The notes: generated by a model not told the origin, from the letters alone. DNA of 64,000 nt from Agroathelia rolfsii (GCA_018343915.1 JABRWF010000003.1:3038001-3102000); one strand, 5' to 3'; shown: positions 1 through 11,578, counted from the stretch's first letter. Numbers and translations are program-made.

Positions 1-491
1 AGGTGGCTGAGTGGCTGAAGAAGCATGTCGCGCCACACAAGTTTCTCCGCGGTGGCGTCGTCCTTGTAGACATGATCCCGAAAAGCCCATCGGGTAAGAT
101 CCTGCGTAGGGAGCTGCGTGAGCGGGCTAGGATGGAGCTTGCCATTGCGGAAGTCAGGACACCGCGTGTAGTGGAGATTTCCGAGGTTACGGGACCACAG
201 GACGTGGATGTGAAGACGGAGATGGTGTTGCATGAACATCCACCAATCGCGGAGGCCCATGTCTCTGCGCCTTCTTCTGCTTCGCAGTTACCCACTTCGT
301 CTTCGTCGTCGCACGCGGTGAAACAGTCAACATCGACATCGTCGGCACCAGTCCAGAAGGCAGCTCGTCGCAGCTGGTTCACGTGGATTTGGAGTAAATT
401 CCAGATCAACTTCAAAGGCAGCGTCTCGCTTCTATGGCCTCTCTGGCTCTTGTGCCATCATGCTCTTCGTTGGTACAAAGCCAAACCTTAG
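1..491 (+). CDS. AMP-forming acyl-CoA/4-coumarate-CoA ligase-like protein, 3' end only
   Basis: This is the C-terminal end of an adenylate-forming ligase; the gene begins upstream of the window. The frame is open from base 3 and stops with TAG at 489-491. The start of the fragment carries the small C-terminal ANL domain: HKFLRGGV followed by PKSPSGKILRREL, which includes the catalytic Lys (SGKILRR). It matches the ends of the three ligases at 3.5-11.5 kb. Unlike them it does not end in a PTS1 tripeptide. After the ligase fold it continues for about 100 residues: a Ser/Thr/Pro-rich linker, then a Trp-rich hydrophobic segment (SLLWPLWLLCHHAL) and the ending WYKAKP. Inference: this paralog may be tail-anchored or membrane-associated instead of imported by PTS1. 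It lies on the strand opposite to the triplet array. The substrate cannot be inferred. Confidence 0.85.
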   Translation, partial: VAEWLKKHVAPHKFLRGGVVLVDMIPKSPSGKILRRELRERARMELAIAEVRTPRVVEISEVTGPQDVDVKTEMVLHEHPPIAEAHVSAPSSASQLPTSSSSSHAVKQSTSTSSAPVQKAARRSWFTWIWSKFQINFKGSVSLLWPLWLLCHHALRWYKAKP

Positions 492-1503
492 AGCGCTATA
501 GGCCGTTGATGGGAGACAGATGCACACACGCACACATTTCATTATTATTCTTTCTTCTTTGCTTCTTCATGGACTTTGTTTGAATCATTAGACTCTTCTG
601 CGTGTTTTGGCTTGAGGACACTATGGTTGTTTTTCTCCTATCTCTCCTATTATTCTTTATTATATTCTCCCAACTGTAAACATGTACTAGTACTATATGT
701 GCCTTCATACATATGCGTGTATGTAAACCATGTCCTGCACTACACTGCACATTGTCTTTCTTTTTTCTTCACCTTTATTGCTATGTAATCATTGCAACTT
801 TTTTTTTTTTTAGTGACTAAAGAATTTTTTTTTCAAATTCAACCTGGAACCATTGAAGTGGTGAGAGGCGGCCTCGGGATTGTCGTAATTGCAATTTGAT
901 TGTGATGTGGCATAGTAACTGAATCATCTTTCCTTTCGACCACCATCAGGGACTCCTATTCACAAATGACCAACCTCCTATCTTGACTCAAAGGTTGGTG
1001 TGAGCTGGCAGGCCCCTAAACAGGAACGGGCCTGGAAAGGGGTTTTAATCTTGTTAAAAAGGAGAACTCGATATTCGATCAAATTAGGAGTATGCATGGG
1101 AGCCCCTGACTCCTATAACTAAGAAAGCCTCCTGTGTAGTTGTTCACCCAGCACTCATGACTTTGGTTGTACACTTGTTACTGAGAAGTATCTCGTTGGC
1201 TCTGAGCTCTACTAGAATCTGTACCGATGGGATTTACTACCTCGTCAACCTTTCTTCTCCTGAACCTCTTCCCCCCTCTTTTCCTTTTCTCCCTTTTTCT
1301 GACTCGAATTACTCCTATCAGCTCTTCTTCTCAATGACTTTCTCTACTCAACTCTCCTTTATGAAAAGATATAAAAACCTACCCGGCACTGGGATAAATC
1401 TCCCTCATCATACCTCGTTCGACTTGCATCTCTTGAAGAGCCTTCTCACCTGCTTAACCCACGTATACTCATCCAAACTCGCCTTATACACTCCACCTTC
1501 AAA
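492..1503. other. Intergenic, with promoter of the secreted repeat gene
   Basis: No gene seen. The first part is T-rich 3' flank of the upstream ligase. The last 250 bases are strongly pyrimidine-rich, as is usual for leaders of well-expressed basidiomycete genes, and contain the TATA-like box listed separately. Confidence 0.6.
1370..1376 (+). promoter_or_regulatory. TATA-like box (TATAAAA)
   Basis: TATAAAA lies 134 bases upstream of the ATG at 1504 and just before a long CT-rich leader. This is a plausible core promoter for the secreted repeat protein. The assignment rests on position and consensus only. Confidence 0.5.
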
Positions 1504-3234
1504 ATGAAGTTCTCATCTCCCGTCTTTGCCCTGGCGGCACTTGTCATTACCTTATCTTCCTCATCTGTTGCCGTGCCTATGGGTATGTCACAGGTTATGG
1601 GCAGATCGTCCTCCCTTGGTAAGTCACCTCTTTTCTTTTAGTAGCATCTTATATCTTTTACTTATCAATATTCTATAGCTCTTGCGCCACGCCAGAACGC
1701 TGCGAGTGTCGCTTCTGAATTCGGAGCACTCCTTGAAAACCTTCCCTTCGGTTTTGCCCTCGTACCTCTTGTGGATGCACTTGGCTTGAATCCCAAGGGC
1801 AATGATACCCAAAGTGGATCATTGCTCTTCTCGAACCTTACCCAAGCCCAACTCGAGCGTATTGAAGATGTCATGACCCAAGTCACTAAAAATCTCTCGA
1901 CGGTTGTCATGCCCCCCGCTGCCCAAAAGGTGACTCACATCCAAACCCCTCGCCAACTCGCGGGGATCATGTCCATGGTTGGCGCCCTCCTCGATGGTCT
2001 TCCTGTTGTCGGACCCATGCTCGAACCCCTTGTCTCTGCACTCGGCATGGGCCCCAGCACAGCAGGCTCACTGCTTTACGAGTCTAACATGGACGAGAAG
2101 CAGCTGCAGAAAATCCAGGAGGCCGTGGCTGAGGTCAAAAACACCCTCGCGGAGTATGACGTACTCATCGGACCCATGAACACCACATCCACCGTGCCCA
2201 TTGGAAGCCCCTCGGTGGTGCCTACCAACCTCCCGACGTCGGCACCCGTGAATGCTTCTATCCCGCCGCGACCGAGCGCATCGTTGCCTGTCATGCCCCC
2301 TCTCGCACCGGCTCCGCCCAAAGCCAGCTTGAATTTGCCCCCTACCAAGCGGATGGCTGTTGTCCATCAGCATCGCCAGCTTGCCTCACTCATGTCTACC
2401 ATTGCCTCTTTGATAGAAGGTCTTCCCGTTGTCGGGTCGGTTCTAGAACCGCTCCTGAAAGCGCTCGGACTCGATCCTACCTCGGCAGCGTCGTCGCAGG
2501 CGGCCTATATGCTGGACAGCACTCAGGTCTCCCAGGTCCAAAATGCCATTGCAGAGGCCTCGAACTCCATTGCCGCAATTATGGCTACCTACACAGCGTC
2601 CAACCCTGCTGCGACCTCGACTCTTTCTCCCACATTGAGTGGTACTCCTGTTTCTTCGCTCGCTACCTCGGCTGCCTCAAGCACCATCGTCTCCTCCGCC
2701 CCTATTACACCATCATCCTCAGCTTCCGCTCCCACTTCTCCCCCCATCCCCACTCCTCCTTCCTCCGCCCCCATCCCAGTCGACATTGACGCCATGTCTC
2801 CCCCCGAACGTCGTCAGCTTGCCGTCCTGATGCAGCTCGTCGACAACGAACTCTCGTCCGCTGGCTCGCTCATCACCAGCCTGCCCATCTTCGGACCAGC
2901 CCTGGCGCCGATCGTGAACGCACTCGGCTTGGGCCCAACGCCCCCGGCGCAGAGAGCGTTCTTTGATAATCTGACCGTGAAGCAGCTTGGCGATATTCAT
3001 GAGGCGATCGCGCAGGTGTCGCAGGCGGTGTATTCGTCTGCACCTGCTACTCCTTCCGGGTTTCCTTTAGCTACTGAATCTGCACCGGTGACCGCTCCGA
3101 CATCTGCAGTTACATCGATGTCGGCGTCAACATCTGGGTCTGCATCCTCATCCTCATCCGCGTTGACCTCAGGATCTGCGTCTGTGTCTGCTACCGAGTC
3201 TACGATCACTTCTATGCCTTCTTCTTCCCCTTAG
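1504..3234 (+). CDS. Secreted four-repeat protein with Ser/Thr/Pro-rich linkers, function unknown
   Basis: Two exons (1504-1618 and 1679-3234; 60-nt GT-AG intron) give 556 residues. The start is chosen because the first exon encodes a typical signal peptide: MKFSS, then a hydrophobic core, then a small-residue cleavage region near residues 22-25. The mature protein has four diverged copies of a helical unit at about residues 48-110, 130-196, 271-335 and 417-490. Each centres on LP(V/I)(V/F)GxxLxP(L/I)(V/L)xALG(L/M). In copies 2-4 an RQLA(x)(L/I)M lead-in precedes this core, and every copy has a downstream amphipathic helix resembling QxxxIxEAIAxV. Copies 2-4 are separated by Pro/Ser/Thr-rich, probably O-glycosylated linkers, and a Ser/Thr-rich tail ends the protein. 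There is no hydrophobic GPI-type C-terminus. I do not recognise the family. A cell-surface or extracellular structural or surface-active role is only a guess. Confidence 0.85.
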
Positions 3235-3484
3235 AAGGTTTTTGAGTAGTCGAAAAGATTGTGGTTATCACAATAGAAATTAGATGAATAGATTACTAGT
3301 TATGTATATGTATTGTGTATTAATAACCCGAATGTATCAATAAAAAATGTTTTGAAACCATTATCCGTGTGTTTTGAAAGCTTTAACTGCGTTGATCTTG
3401 ATAAAGAACAAATAGTGGCCTACATCTCAAGTAATAGATTGGAATAATTGGATTTTTACAGTTTGTTAGGTGTTACACACTGAT

Positions 3485-5587
3485 CTACAATTTGGCTTTG
3501 TGGGTATCAGCCTCCTCAAATTCGGTCTTGGCCCGTTCCCTCAGCTGTCGTCGCAATATCTTGCCAGCCGCGCTCTTCGGGATTGCATCTATAACCACGA
3601 CACCCCCTCTAAGATGCTTGTGTCTCGCTACCTTGCTCTCTATCCATTTCTGCACCCTTTTTCCGAATGCGACGGGGTCATCGGTAATGGGCCCCTTGGT
3701 CGCATCGAGCACGACATATGCGCGTGGCAACTCGGTCGCCTCAGAGCGCGACTCGACGCCGATTACAGCCGCGTCGGCAATGTTGGGGTGCGTGAGAAGT
3801 ACATCTTCAAGTTCTGCAGGTGGTACTTGGAAGCCCTTTATAATTGGAAAGTGTTAGAACACTTAAGAAGACAAGAGGGGATAAGCGATAGACCTTGTAC
3901 TTGATGAGTTCCTTCTTTCGATCCACGATGTAATAAAACCCGTCTGCATCCCGCCTGCCAATGTCCCCAGTCTTGAACCAGCCATCTGGAGTGATCACAT
4001 TAGCTGTCGCTACCGGGTTGTTTAGATACCCCTATCAGGATTTCCAGGTCATGTTGAGTGAGAAAATGCACATGATTTCAAGTATCCAACACAGACCTTC
4101 ATGACTGTGGCTCCGCGGATCCATAGCTCGCCCGTCTCCGCATCCTCTTCGTCATCTCCAACAATACGTACTTCGAGGTTGGGGAGTAGAATCCCACATG
4201 TACCAACTTTGCGCTCCGCATCAGCTATAGGTTGTACGTGTGTTGTTGGTGAGGTCTCTGTAAGGCCATAACCTGTACAGGAAGTTGTCAGTATATTGGT
4301 ATTAACGTAGCAAGAAGTATTGGACGAACTTTGCACGACGGCGATTGAACACCCGACAGTCTGGAGTCGGTTCTTGACTGCCTCAATTAAGTCGGTGCCG
4401 ATGGGTGCAGCGCCAGTCATAAGCCACCGTAGTGAGCTGATATCATGTTCGAGAACAGCTAAGCGAAACGACAGAATCAATGCTCTAGTTTATCTCTTTA
4501 TTGAAATGTTAGGAGTGTGCTCACCTCGGTGGCGCGCGAGGACTACAAACACAGGTGGTACCGTCAAGCATGCCGTGCACCGATAACGAGCAATTGTTCT
4601 ACAAAAGGCGTCTGGATCGAATCGAGGTAGAACGACGGTAGGCACACCCCGCCAGAAGCAGTAGTGTAACAATAGGATACCGCCTTTAATCAGTCAGTTG
4701 TCAGTGTTTCAAGATGGTTATATGTAATTGGCAGGTCGCACCGTATATGTGATAGAAGGGTAATTTACCCAGCATTACATCTTCTCCGTGTTTGATAGTA
4801 GGAAAAACAGGATGAATAATGCTCAAAACGGTGCAAACGTTTGCATGGGTGGTCTAGGAGAGAATTCAAATAAACAGAGATAGCATTACGCTGTGTTTCT
4901 ACCTTTTGACCCGCATACAGTAAGTCTTACCTCTACCCCCTTAGGCCTTCCCGTCGTTCCACTGGAGTAACATAAGTAGACCGTCTCGTGCACATCCTTT
5001 CCGGCAAAAACTTCTGCAGGAAATGATTTGCCCTCCCCTTCCTTGATTAAGCGGGCAACGCTTAAAGGAACGGTTATACCGCCATCTGCAATCCCAGTCA
5101 GCCATTCGACGCCCATGCTTACGACAGGTAGGCCTGGCACATCCATCTGATGTACGACAGGAATTAAAGTAGGGTGTGCAAATACAACTCGAGCACGAGA
5201 GTCTTTGAGCTGGTACAACAATTCCTCTGCTGTGTAAGCGCTGTTGGCCAGTGTTACCCGCAGACCTGCACACGTCGCAGCGTACACGACGATAGGGTAT
5301 GCTAGAGAATTCGGGGAGTAGATCAAGATAGTGTCTCCACGTTTAAGTAGGCTGCCATCTGCAAAAAATGGGTGATAGCGTAGACTGTAAGCCAATGAAC
5401 TTGTTAACTCGTATAGACGGGAACGGGTAAGCGTGGCGCCTGAGTGCGCATCAATGAAAGCTGGCGCCGCTCCGGAGAATCCGCCCACAAGGCCAGGTTG
5501 TTTCGAATCGGTATGAAACAAGTGCGTGTAGATGTTCTCCGTGACTACTGGAACGCTGGGGACTGTAGAAGGGTATACCCTAGTCAT
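3485..5587 (-). CDS. Peroxisomal 4-coumarate-CoA ligase-like acyl-CoA synthetase (array copy A)
   Basis: An ATP-dependent acid:CoA ligase (acyl-AMP intermediate). Seven exons read on the minus strand: 5587-4931, 4853-4742, 4683-4525, 4458-4330, 4272-4097, 4031-3894, 3835-3485, giving 573 residues. Visible ANL motifs are the P-loop [10 protein letters not shown] at the end of exon 1, [11 protein letters not shown] in exon 5, GWFKTGDIG and [10 protein letters not shown] in exon 6, and the catalytic [13 protein letters not shown] in exon 7. It ends HKAKL, a PTS1 signal, so a peroxisomal location is expected. The start aligns with copies B and C. The codon before YGLTE is split by an intron and encodes Ser here, Gly in B and Ala in C. 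The family includes 4CL, luciferase-like and medium-chain acyl-CoA ligases; the exact substrate is not determinable. Upstream lie the shared motifs at 5659 and 5761. Confidence 0.93.
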
Positions 5588-5658
5588 TGTAGGCCAAGAA
5601 GGGAGTATACCACGACTGTACTGGTGATTTAAATTTAATTCATGCGAGATGTTCCGTG

Positions 5659-5671
5659 GGCCATATGACCA
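5659..5671 (-). promoter_or_regulatory. Shared element GGCCATATGACCA, copy A promoter
   Basis: A 13-base identity with 11579-11591. It lies 72 bases upstream of the copy A ATG, against 86 bases in copy C. Conserved spacing between two diverged promoters suggests a functional site. I saw no equivalent at this position in copy B. Confidence 0.5.
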
Positions 5672-5760
5672 CAACAGAAGAGAGCGGCAAACATGGCATG
5701 GCTCATTACGACATGATGATAGTATTTCACTGTCTTGAGTGTGCCAACATTGGTCAACAC

Positions 5761-5772
5761 CGCTTACGTCAT
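5761..5772 (-). promoter_or_regulatory. Shared CRE/bZIP-like element, copy A promoter
   Basis: The plus strand reads CGCTTACGTCAT; read towards the gene it is ATGACGTAAGCG, which contains the TGACGTAA core typical of CREB/ATF-type bZIP sites. The same 12 bases occur upstream of copies B and C. Distance to the ATG is about 174 bases. Confidence 0.55.
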
Positions 5773-5870
5773 ACTAGGCACACTAGCACTTGCACGCACT
5801 CCCATGTGCCAGTCAACAACGATGTTTGCATTGTAAATAGTCAAGCATGCCCTATAGGAATCAGAATCCT

Positions 5871-7954
5871 CTAAAGTCTAGCCTTATGAACATCAAATTC
5901 TTTAAGCTCGGCTCTTGCACGTTCTTTCAGTTGCTGCCGCAGGATTTTGCCAGCTGCACTCTTTGGGATCGCATCAACCACGGCGACACCACCTCTGAGA
6001 TATTTATGTTTAGCCACTTTCTTCTCCATCCACTTCTGCACCTCCTTTCCGAAAGCTACAAGATCTCCTGTAATGGGTCTTTTGGTAGTATCAAGCACGA
6101 TATATGCGCGGGGCAACTCTGTAGCCTCCGAGTGCGAGTCAATACCAATAACTGCTGCGTCAGCAATGTTGGGATGTGTGAGTATTATGTCTTCAAGCTC
6201 GGCCGGCGACACTTGGAAGCCCTTCGGGTTCCAAAGGATTAGATGTAGTCAATGGATAATAAGAGACGAGATGCACCTTGTACTTGATAAGCTCTTTCTT
6301 TCGGCCCACGATATAGTAAAAGCCCTCTTCATCTCGGTTACCAATATCACCTGTCTTGAACCAACCATCTGGAGTGATAGCATTAGCCGTGGCTGCTGGG
6401 TTGTTCAAATAGCCCTGGAACAAGGTCCCGAGCTTTCTAAATAAAGCATGAATAACTTTGGAGAATGGATTGGGTAGCAACCTTCATGACTGTGCCTCCG
6501 CGGATCCATATTTCGCCTGTTTCAGCGTCCTGTCCATCATTTGCTACGAGACGTACCTCAAGGTTGGGGAGGAGAATACCGCATGAGCCGGCTTTACGGT
6601 CCGCATCAGCGATGGGTAGTATGTGTGTAGTCGGGGAGGTTTCTGTAAGTCCGTAGCCTATAAAAAAAAACTACAAGTCAGAATTGGTCGTAAGAAGGAA
6701 TACTGACAGGCCTTGCTGACCTTGTACAATACTCAAGGAACATCCAACGCTATTCAGTCTAGCGTTGACTATTTCAATCAAATCGGTGCCCAGGGGTGCA
6801 GCACCGCTCATGAGACACCACAGAGAGCTAATGTCGTGTTCAAGGACAGCTGGAAAGATGGCCTAGTTAATACGTATATTTTATATAAAGGCCTAGATAT
6901 CTTCACCCTGGTGATGGGCAAGGGTAACAAACACAGGCGGCACCGTTAAGCATACCGTACACCGGTATCGAGCAATTGTTTTACAGAAGAGATCCGGGTC
7001 AAAACGAGGCAGAATGACGGTAGGAATGCCCTGACAAAAACTGTAGTATAAAAGCGAGATAACTCCTTCAATTGTATCACAGTCAAATCCATGGTATCTC
7101 AGAACATGAAGAAGGGCACTTACCGTATATATGATAGAAAGGTAATTTGCCTAGCATCATGTCTTTTCCGTGTTTGACGGGCGGGAAGACAGGCTGGATG
7201 ATGCTTAGGACAGTGCATACATTTGCATGGGTAGTCTAGGTTTTCCAAATTCATATTATATGAATACAGAAATCTTATGCAAAGTTCATCTATCTGGACT
7301 CACTTCTACGCCCTTAGGCTTTCCCGTCGTTCCACTGGAATAACACAAGAAAACAGTCTCATGGGCATTTTGCCCGGCAAAAACCTCTGCAGCCAATAAT
7401 TTGCCCTCCACCTCTTTAATCAAGGAAGATACACTGAGAGGAATGCCGACGCCACCATCCTCAGTCCCAGTTAGCCATTCGGCACCCATGCTCACAATAG
7501 GCAATCCAGGAACATTCATTTGATTTACAACTGGGATCGACGTTGGGTGTGCAAACACAAGCCGGGCGTGCGAATCCTTAAGCTGGTGAAGCAGTTCATC
7601 TGCCGTGTATGTGCTGTTGGCCAGTGTTATTCGTAGACCAGCGCATGTTGCCGCGTGCACTACGACGGGATATACCAACGAGTTTGGAGAATAAATCAAA
7701 ATGGTGTCGCCGCGTTTGAGAGTGCTTCCATTCTCAAAGAACGGATGAGTGCGTAGACCATATGCTAGCGAGCTCGTTAGCTCGTACAAATGGCGGCGGG
7801 TTAGGGTAGCACCCGAGTGCGCATCAATGAAAGCTCCGGTGTCTCCGGAGAATCCGCCTACAAGGCTCGGCTATTCTAGGTTGGTATAAAACAAGTGTGT
7901 GTAGATGCTTTCAGTTACTATTGGCACACTAGGGACTGTAGAAGTATATATCAT
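5871..7954 (-). pseudogene. 4CL-like ligase, array copy B, interrupted by an in-frame stop
   Basis: Same gene as copies A and C: exons 7954-7304, 7235-7124, 7065-6907, 6849-6721, 6657-6482, 6414-6277 and 6221-5871. Exon lengths 2-7 are identical to copy A and all splice sites are intact. The only defect seen is TAG at 7873-7871 (codon 28), where copies A and C have a Gln codon (CAA) in the same context (about ten codons after NIYTHLF). No ATG lies between the stop and the start of the AMP-binding core; the next in-frame Met would remove roughly the first 120 residues. Ligase motifs are preserved downstream ([38 protein letters not shown]) and it ends HKARL, a PTS1. It is therefore either a very recent pseudogene, a read-through gene, or a base-call error. 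Repair of the frame would give 571 codons. Confidence 0.85.
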
Positions 7955-9409
7955 CGTGGGATCAAGTTAAGGAGAGGACTCCCAGGCGTCATAGCAAATA
8001 ACTAGGTACGGCATGGAGCTCAACACGATGCCCGACCATCGTGACACACCGCCGACACGGACGCGGGCTATCATGCCATAATCAGTGATCTTAACCTGAA
8101 TCCTGAGTAATCACCACGACCTATGCGCATCATTTGAGGGTTTTGGTCGTAGATTGAGATTGGATGTGTCTCGTGTCAGACTCCAAGTCGTAGTGTCAAT
8201 GATGCATATTTTCAAGTTGATTTTCAGGTTATACCTTTTGGGTCTTCCTCCGCTTACGTCATGATGAAATTTCACATTGCCATTACATGGCAAAATTTAT
8301 CAGGAAATGTTATTTAGCTGGACAATGCTATGTAGTGCAGTAATACACTGTAACGTCCGACCAGGGACGTCACGAGAGACAAATCACAAAAGAGAGAGAA
8401 CTGGTATAAAGTGTCGATTGCCTGTCCTACTTGACTACATACATGGTCCGTATTTGTACCTGTCGTAAGATAAAAGTCACAAGCATGTGAATGTAATAAA
8501 ATCAACTCAAGAATGTAAACATATTCCTTGTGGAATGGAAACCTGTCGTAAGCTGATACCAAGAAATTGAAGAAATAAGAAATATTGAAAACGACGTGAC
8601 AGGCGTCATATCACCAAACTGGTCAGCCTCACTCCGAAGCTCGATCCGTTACATACAGTTACTTTGCAACCAACTTTTCGGGAGTGAAATATCTCTCCTC
8701 GTTAGAGGAGTACAAACTGATAAGTTATACTACTATGAAGGGAAAGTAATGAGGCTTGTATATATTTGGTATGAAGTGATTCTACTATGATTTACGTGCT
8801 GTAGAATGTAAATACTGAAAACGACGAAAGGAGGCCTCGTACAAGTACTTTGCACCCGTGACACGCGTGTGACACCCCTATTCTCTCCGCCAAAACGCTC
8901 CCAGCCTTGTCACGGCTGACCACGAGGCCAATAGATAAGTCCGTCACGCTCGTAGCTAGATGACTACATCAGCAAAACTATTGACCTTGCCACACATCCA
9001 CATATCAAATATATCTCTGAGTTCTTCTATATACTATCCTTTAATAGTGATTAAGAGTGTACAATATTTTTCTCAGGTAGATCTATCAGGTGTGACCTGA
9101 GAGAAAGAGAATCCGTCCCTCGCTGGCCAAGTTTTAGGCTGATTACAACTTTTCGGAACAAACTATAGCCTCAAAAACTCACAAAAGCATTATACTAATT
9201 ATTCTCATAGAATAACTATGTATCCCATTGAATTCCGAACAGAAGTTTTGCATGATCATGCTTTGGTGGCAAGATATAAATGTAGTTGCAAAGTACCTGT
9301 CTTATACTGTACTAATTTCGGCAAAATTCCTGTTCAGTATGAATTCAATTGTTAGATACTCTATTGGTACATTCCATTTAGCAGTATATATCCCAGATGC
9401 TGCTTGACA
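7955..9409. other. Intergenic region between ligase copies B and C
   Basis: About 1.45 kb, AT-rich, with no supportable coding exon on either strand. It holds the promoter of copy B, including the bZIP-like site at 8251, and the 3' flank of copy C. Short open frames near 8.1-8.8 kb show no recognisable protein. Confidence 0.6.
8251..8262 (-). promoter_or_regulatory. Shared CRE/bZIP-like element, copy B promoter
   Basis: CGCTTACGTCAT on the plus strand, identical to 5761-5772 and 11713-11724, about 297 bases upstream of the copy B ATG. Its retention suggests that promoter decay has not gone far in the interrupted copy. Confidence 0.5.
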
Positions 9410-11493
9410 TTATAGCCTAGCCTTGAAAGCATCAACTTCCTGGAATTCAGCCTTCGCCTGTTCCCTTAACTGTCGTCGTAGGATCTTTCCAGCTGCGCTC
9501 TTCGGTATTGCATCCACCACCACTACGCCCCCTCTAAGGTACTTGTGTTTTGCCACTTTGCTTTCCATCCATTTTTTTACTTCCTTCCCAAACGTGATGC
9601 GGTCTTTTGTCACTGGAACATTGGACCCATCAAGCACAATATATGCGCGTGGTAATTCCGTGGCCTCGGAGCGTGACTCGACGCCGATAACAGCTGCATC
9701 AGCAATGTTAGGGTGAGTGAGTAGCACACCCTCCAGCTCTGCGGGAGGTACTTGGAAGCCCTGCATGTATAATTTTAAGGGTTAGTTAAAACTAAGGCTA
9801 TAAGGCCAAGTAACTGACCTTATACTTGATAAGTTCTTTCTTTCGATCCACGATGTAATAGAACCCATCTACATCTCGCACAGCAATATCACCCGTCATA
9901 AACCAGCCGTCCGGAGTGATAGAGTTAGCGGTCGCCGTCGGGTTATTCAAATAACCCTACATCAACGTCTTGAGCAAGGTATAGACAGCTAAACTAAGCT
10001 GTAATAACAGACCTTCATAATTGTGTTTCCACGAAGCCATAGCTCACCCGTCTCTGCGTCCTTACCGTCTTCTCCTACAAGACGGGCTTCAAGATTTGGG
10101 AGTAGCTGACCGCATGAACCGACTTTACTGTCTGCAGCAGCAATGGGAAGCATATGTGTCGTCGGAGACGTCTCCGTAAGGCCGTAAGCTGCATGAACAG
10201 TTAGATTCAAGTTTAAGCACTTTGCTTGTGATTTCGTAGAGTAGAAACCGCTGGACAAACCTTGGGCAATGGTTATAGAGCAACCGACTGTCTTCAATCT
10301 AGTCTTCACTGCCGCCACTAAATCGGCACCAAGGGGTGCTGCACCGCTCACGAGGCACCGCAGGGAAGTGATATCATGCTCCAGAACGGCTTCCCACGAG
10401 TTTTTGTAGAAATAAGCAATCGTTCCATGAAGGGCTGACAACATCCTCACCTTGATGCCGAGCTAGGACGACAAGTATGGGCGGTACTATCAGACTTACA
10501 GTACAGCGATACCGAGCTGTTGCCCTGCAGAACGCATCTGCATCAAAACGGGGAAGAACCACGAGAGGGATGCCTCTCCAAAAGCAGAAATGTAGCAGCT
10601 TGATAAGGCCTTAAATAATAGTCATGTCAGTTCCGATTAGGACCAAAACATATGAGGGGCCTAGAGTTCAACGTACCGTATATGTGATAGAACGGCGGTA
10701 CGGCCAGCATCACATCCTTTTCTCCTGCAGGAAAGAAGGGCCGAATGATGTTTATGACGGTGCAGACATTTGCATGGGTGGTCTGATTATAAAATTAGAT
10801 GAATATATTGAGTAAATTGATATGTGCAAGCAATATCCCGACCTCAACACCTTTCGGCCTGCCTGTGGTTCCACTAGAGTAGCACAAAAAGACTGTTTCG
10901 TGCACGTCTTTTCCAGAAAATACTTCTGGAGGGAGGAGATTCCCTGCAGCTTCTTCGACCAAGGAAGAAACGCTCAAGGGCGTCGTGACGCCAGCATCTT
11001 CTATGCCCGTCAACCACTTAGTATCCATGCTCACAATAGGCAGTCCCGATACGTTCATTTGCTTCACGACCGGAATTGAGGCAGGATGAGCCAACACTAG
11101 TCGAGCGCATGAGTCCTTAAGCTGATAAAGTAATTCCTCTGCTGTGTGCGCGCTGTTGGCTGGCGTAACGCGTAGACCGGCACAAGTTGCCGCATGTACG
11201 ACGATAGGGAACGTTATCGAGTTGGGGGTATAAATCAAAACGGTGTCGCCGCGCTTGAGGGAGCTTCCATCCTTGAAGAATGGATGATTGCGCAAACTGT
11301 ACGCTAACGAGCCTGTCAGCTCGTATAGATGGCGGCGCGTTAGGGTAGCTCCAGAAGGGGCATCAATGAAGGCTGGAATGTCTCCAGAGAGTCCGCCAAC
11401 AAGTTTCGGTTGTGTTGGATCTATATGAAATAAGTGGTTATAGATGTTTTCCGCTACTACTGGTACGTTTGGGCGCGGTGAAGTATAGATCAT
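9410..11493 (-). CDS. Peroxisomal 4-coumarate-CoA ligase-like acyl-CoA synthetase (array copy C)
   Basis: Third member of the array. Exons 11493-10843, 10782-10677, 10609-10451, 10389-10261, 10188-10013, 9956-9819 and 9760-9410 give 569 residues. It has the same intron positions as A and B; exon 2 is two codons shorter. Motifs: P-loop [10 protein letters not shown] (exon 1), [12 protein letters not shown] (exon 4/5 junction), GWFMTGDIA (exon 6; note Met and Ala where copy A has Lys and Gly), [10 protein letters not shown], and [11 protein letters not shown] with the catalytic Lys. It ends FKARL, a PTS1, so peroxisomal import is expected. The start is at the first Met of the conserved N-terminus MIYTS. 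The exact acid substrate is unknown; 4CL-like, fatty and aromatic acids are all possible. Confidence 0.93.
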
Positions 11494-11578
11494 GTTGTAT
11501 CAGACTTTATACAGGAGAAAGGCCAACTCAAGCAGTTTATATGGGTCCCTGTGATCATAGAATATCTCGACGATGATC

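Noticed and set aside
8111..8790. Several 60-80 codon frames between ligase copies B and C
   Set aside because: Short, overlapping on both strands, with no homology to the ligases or any family I know.
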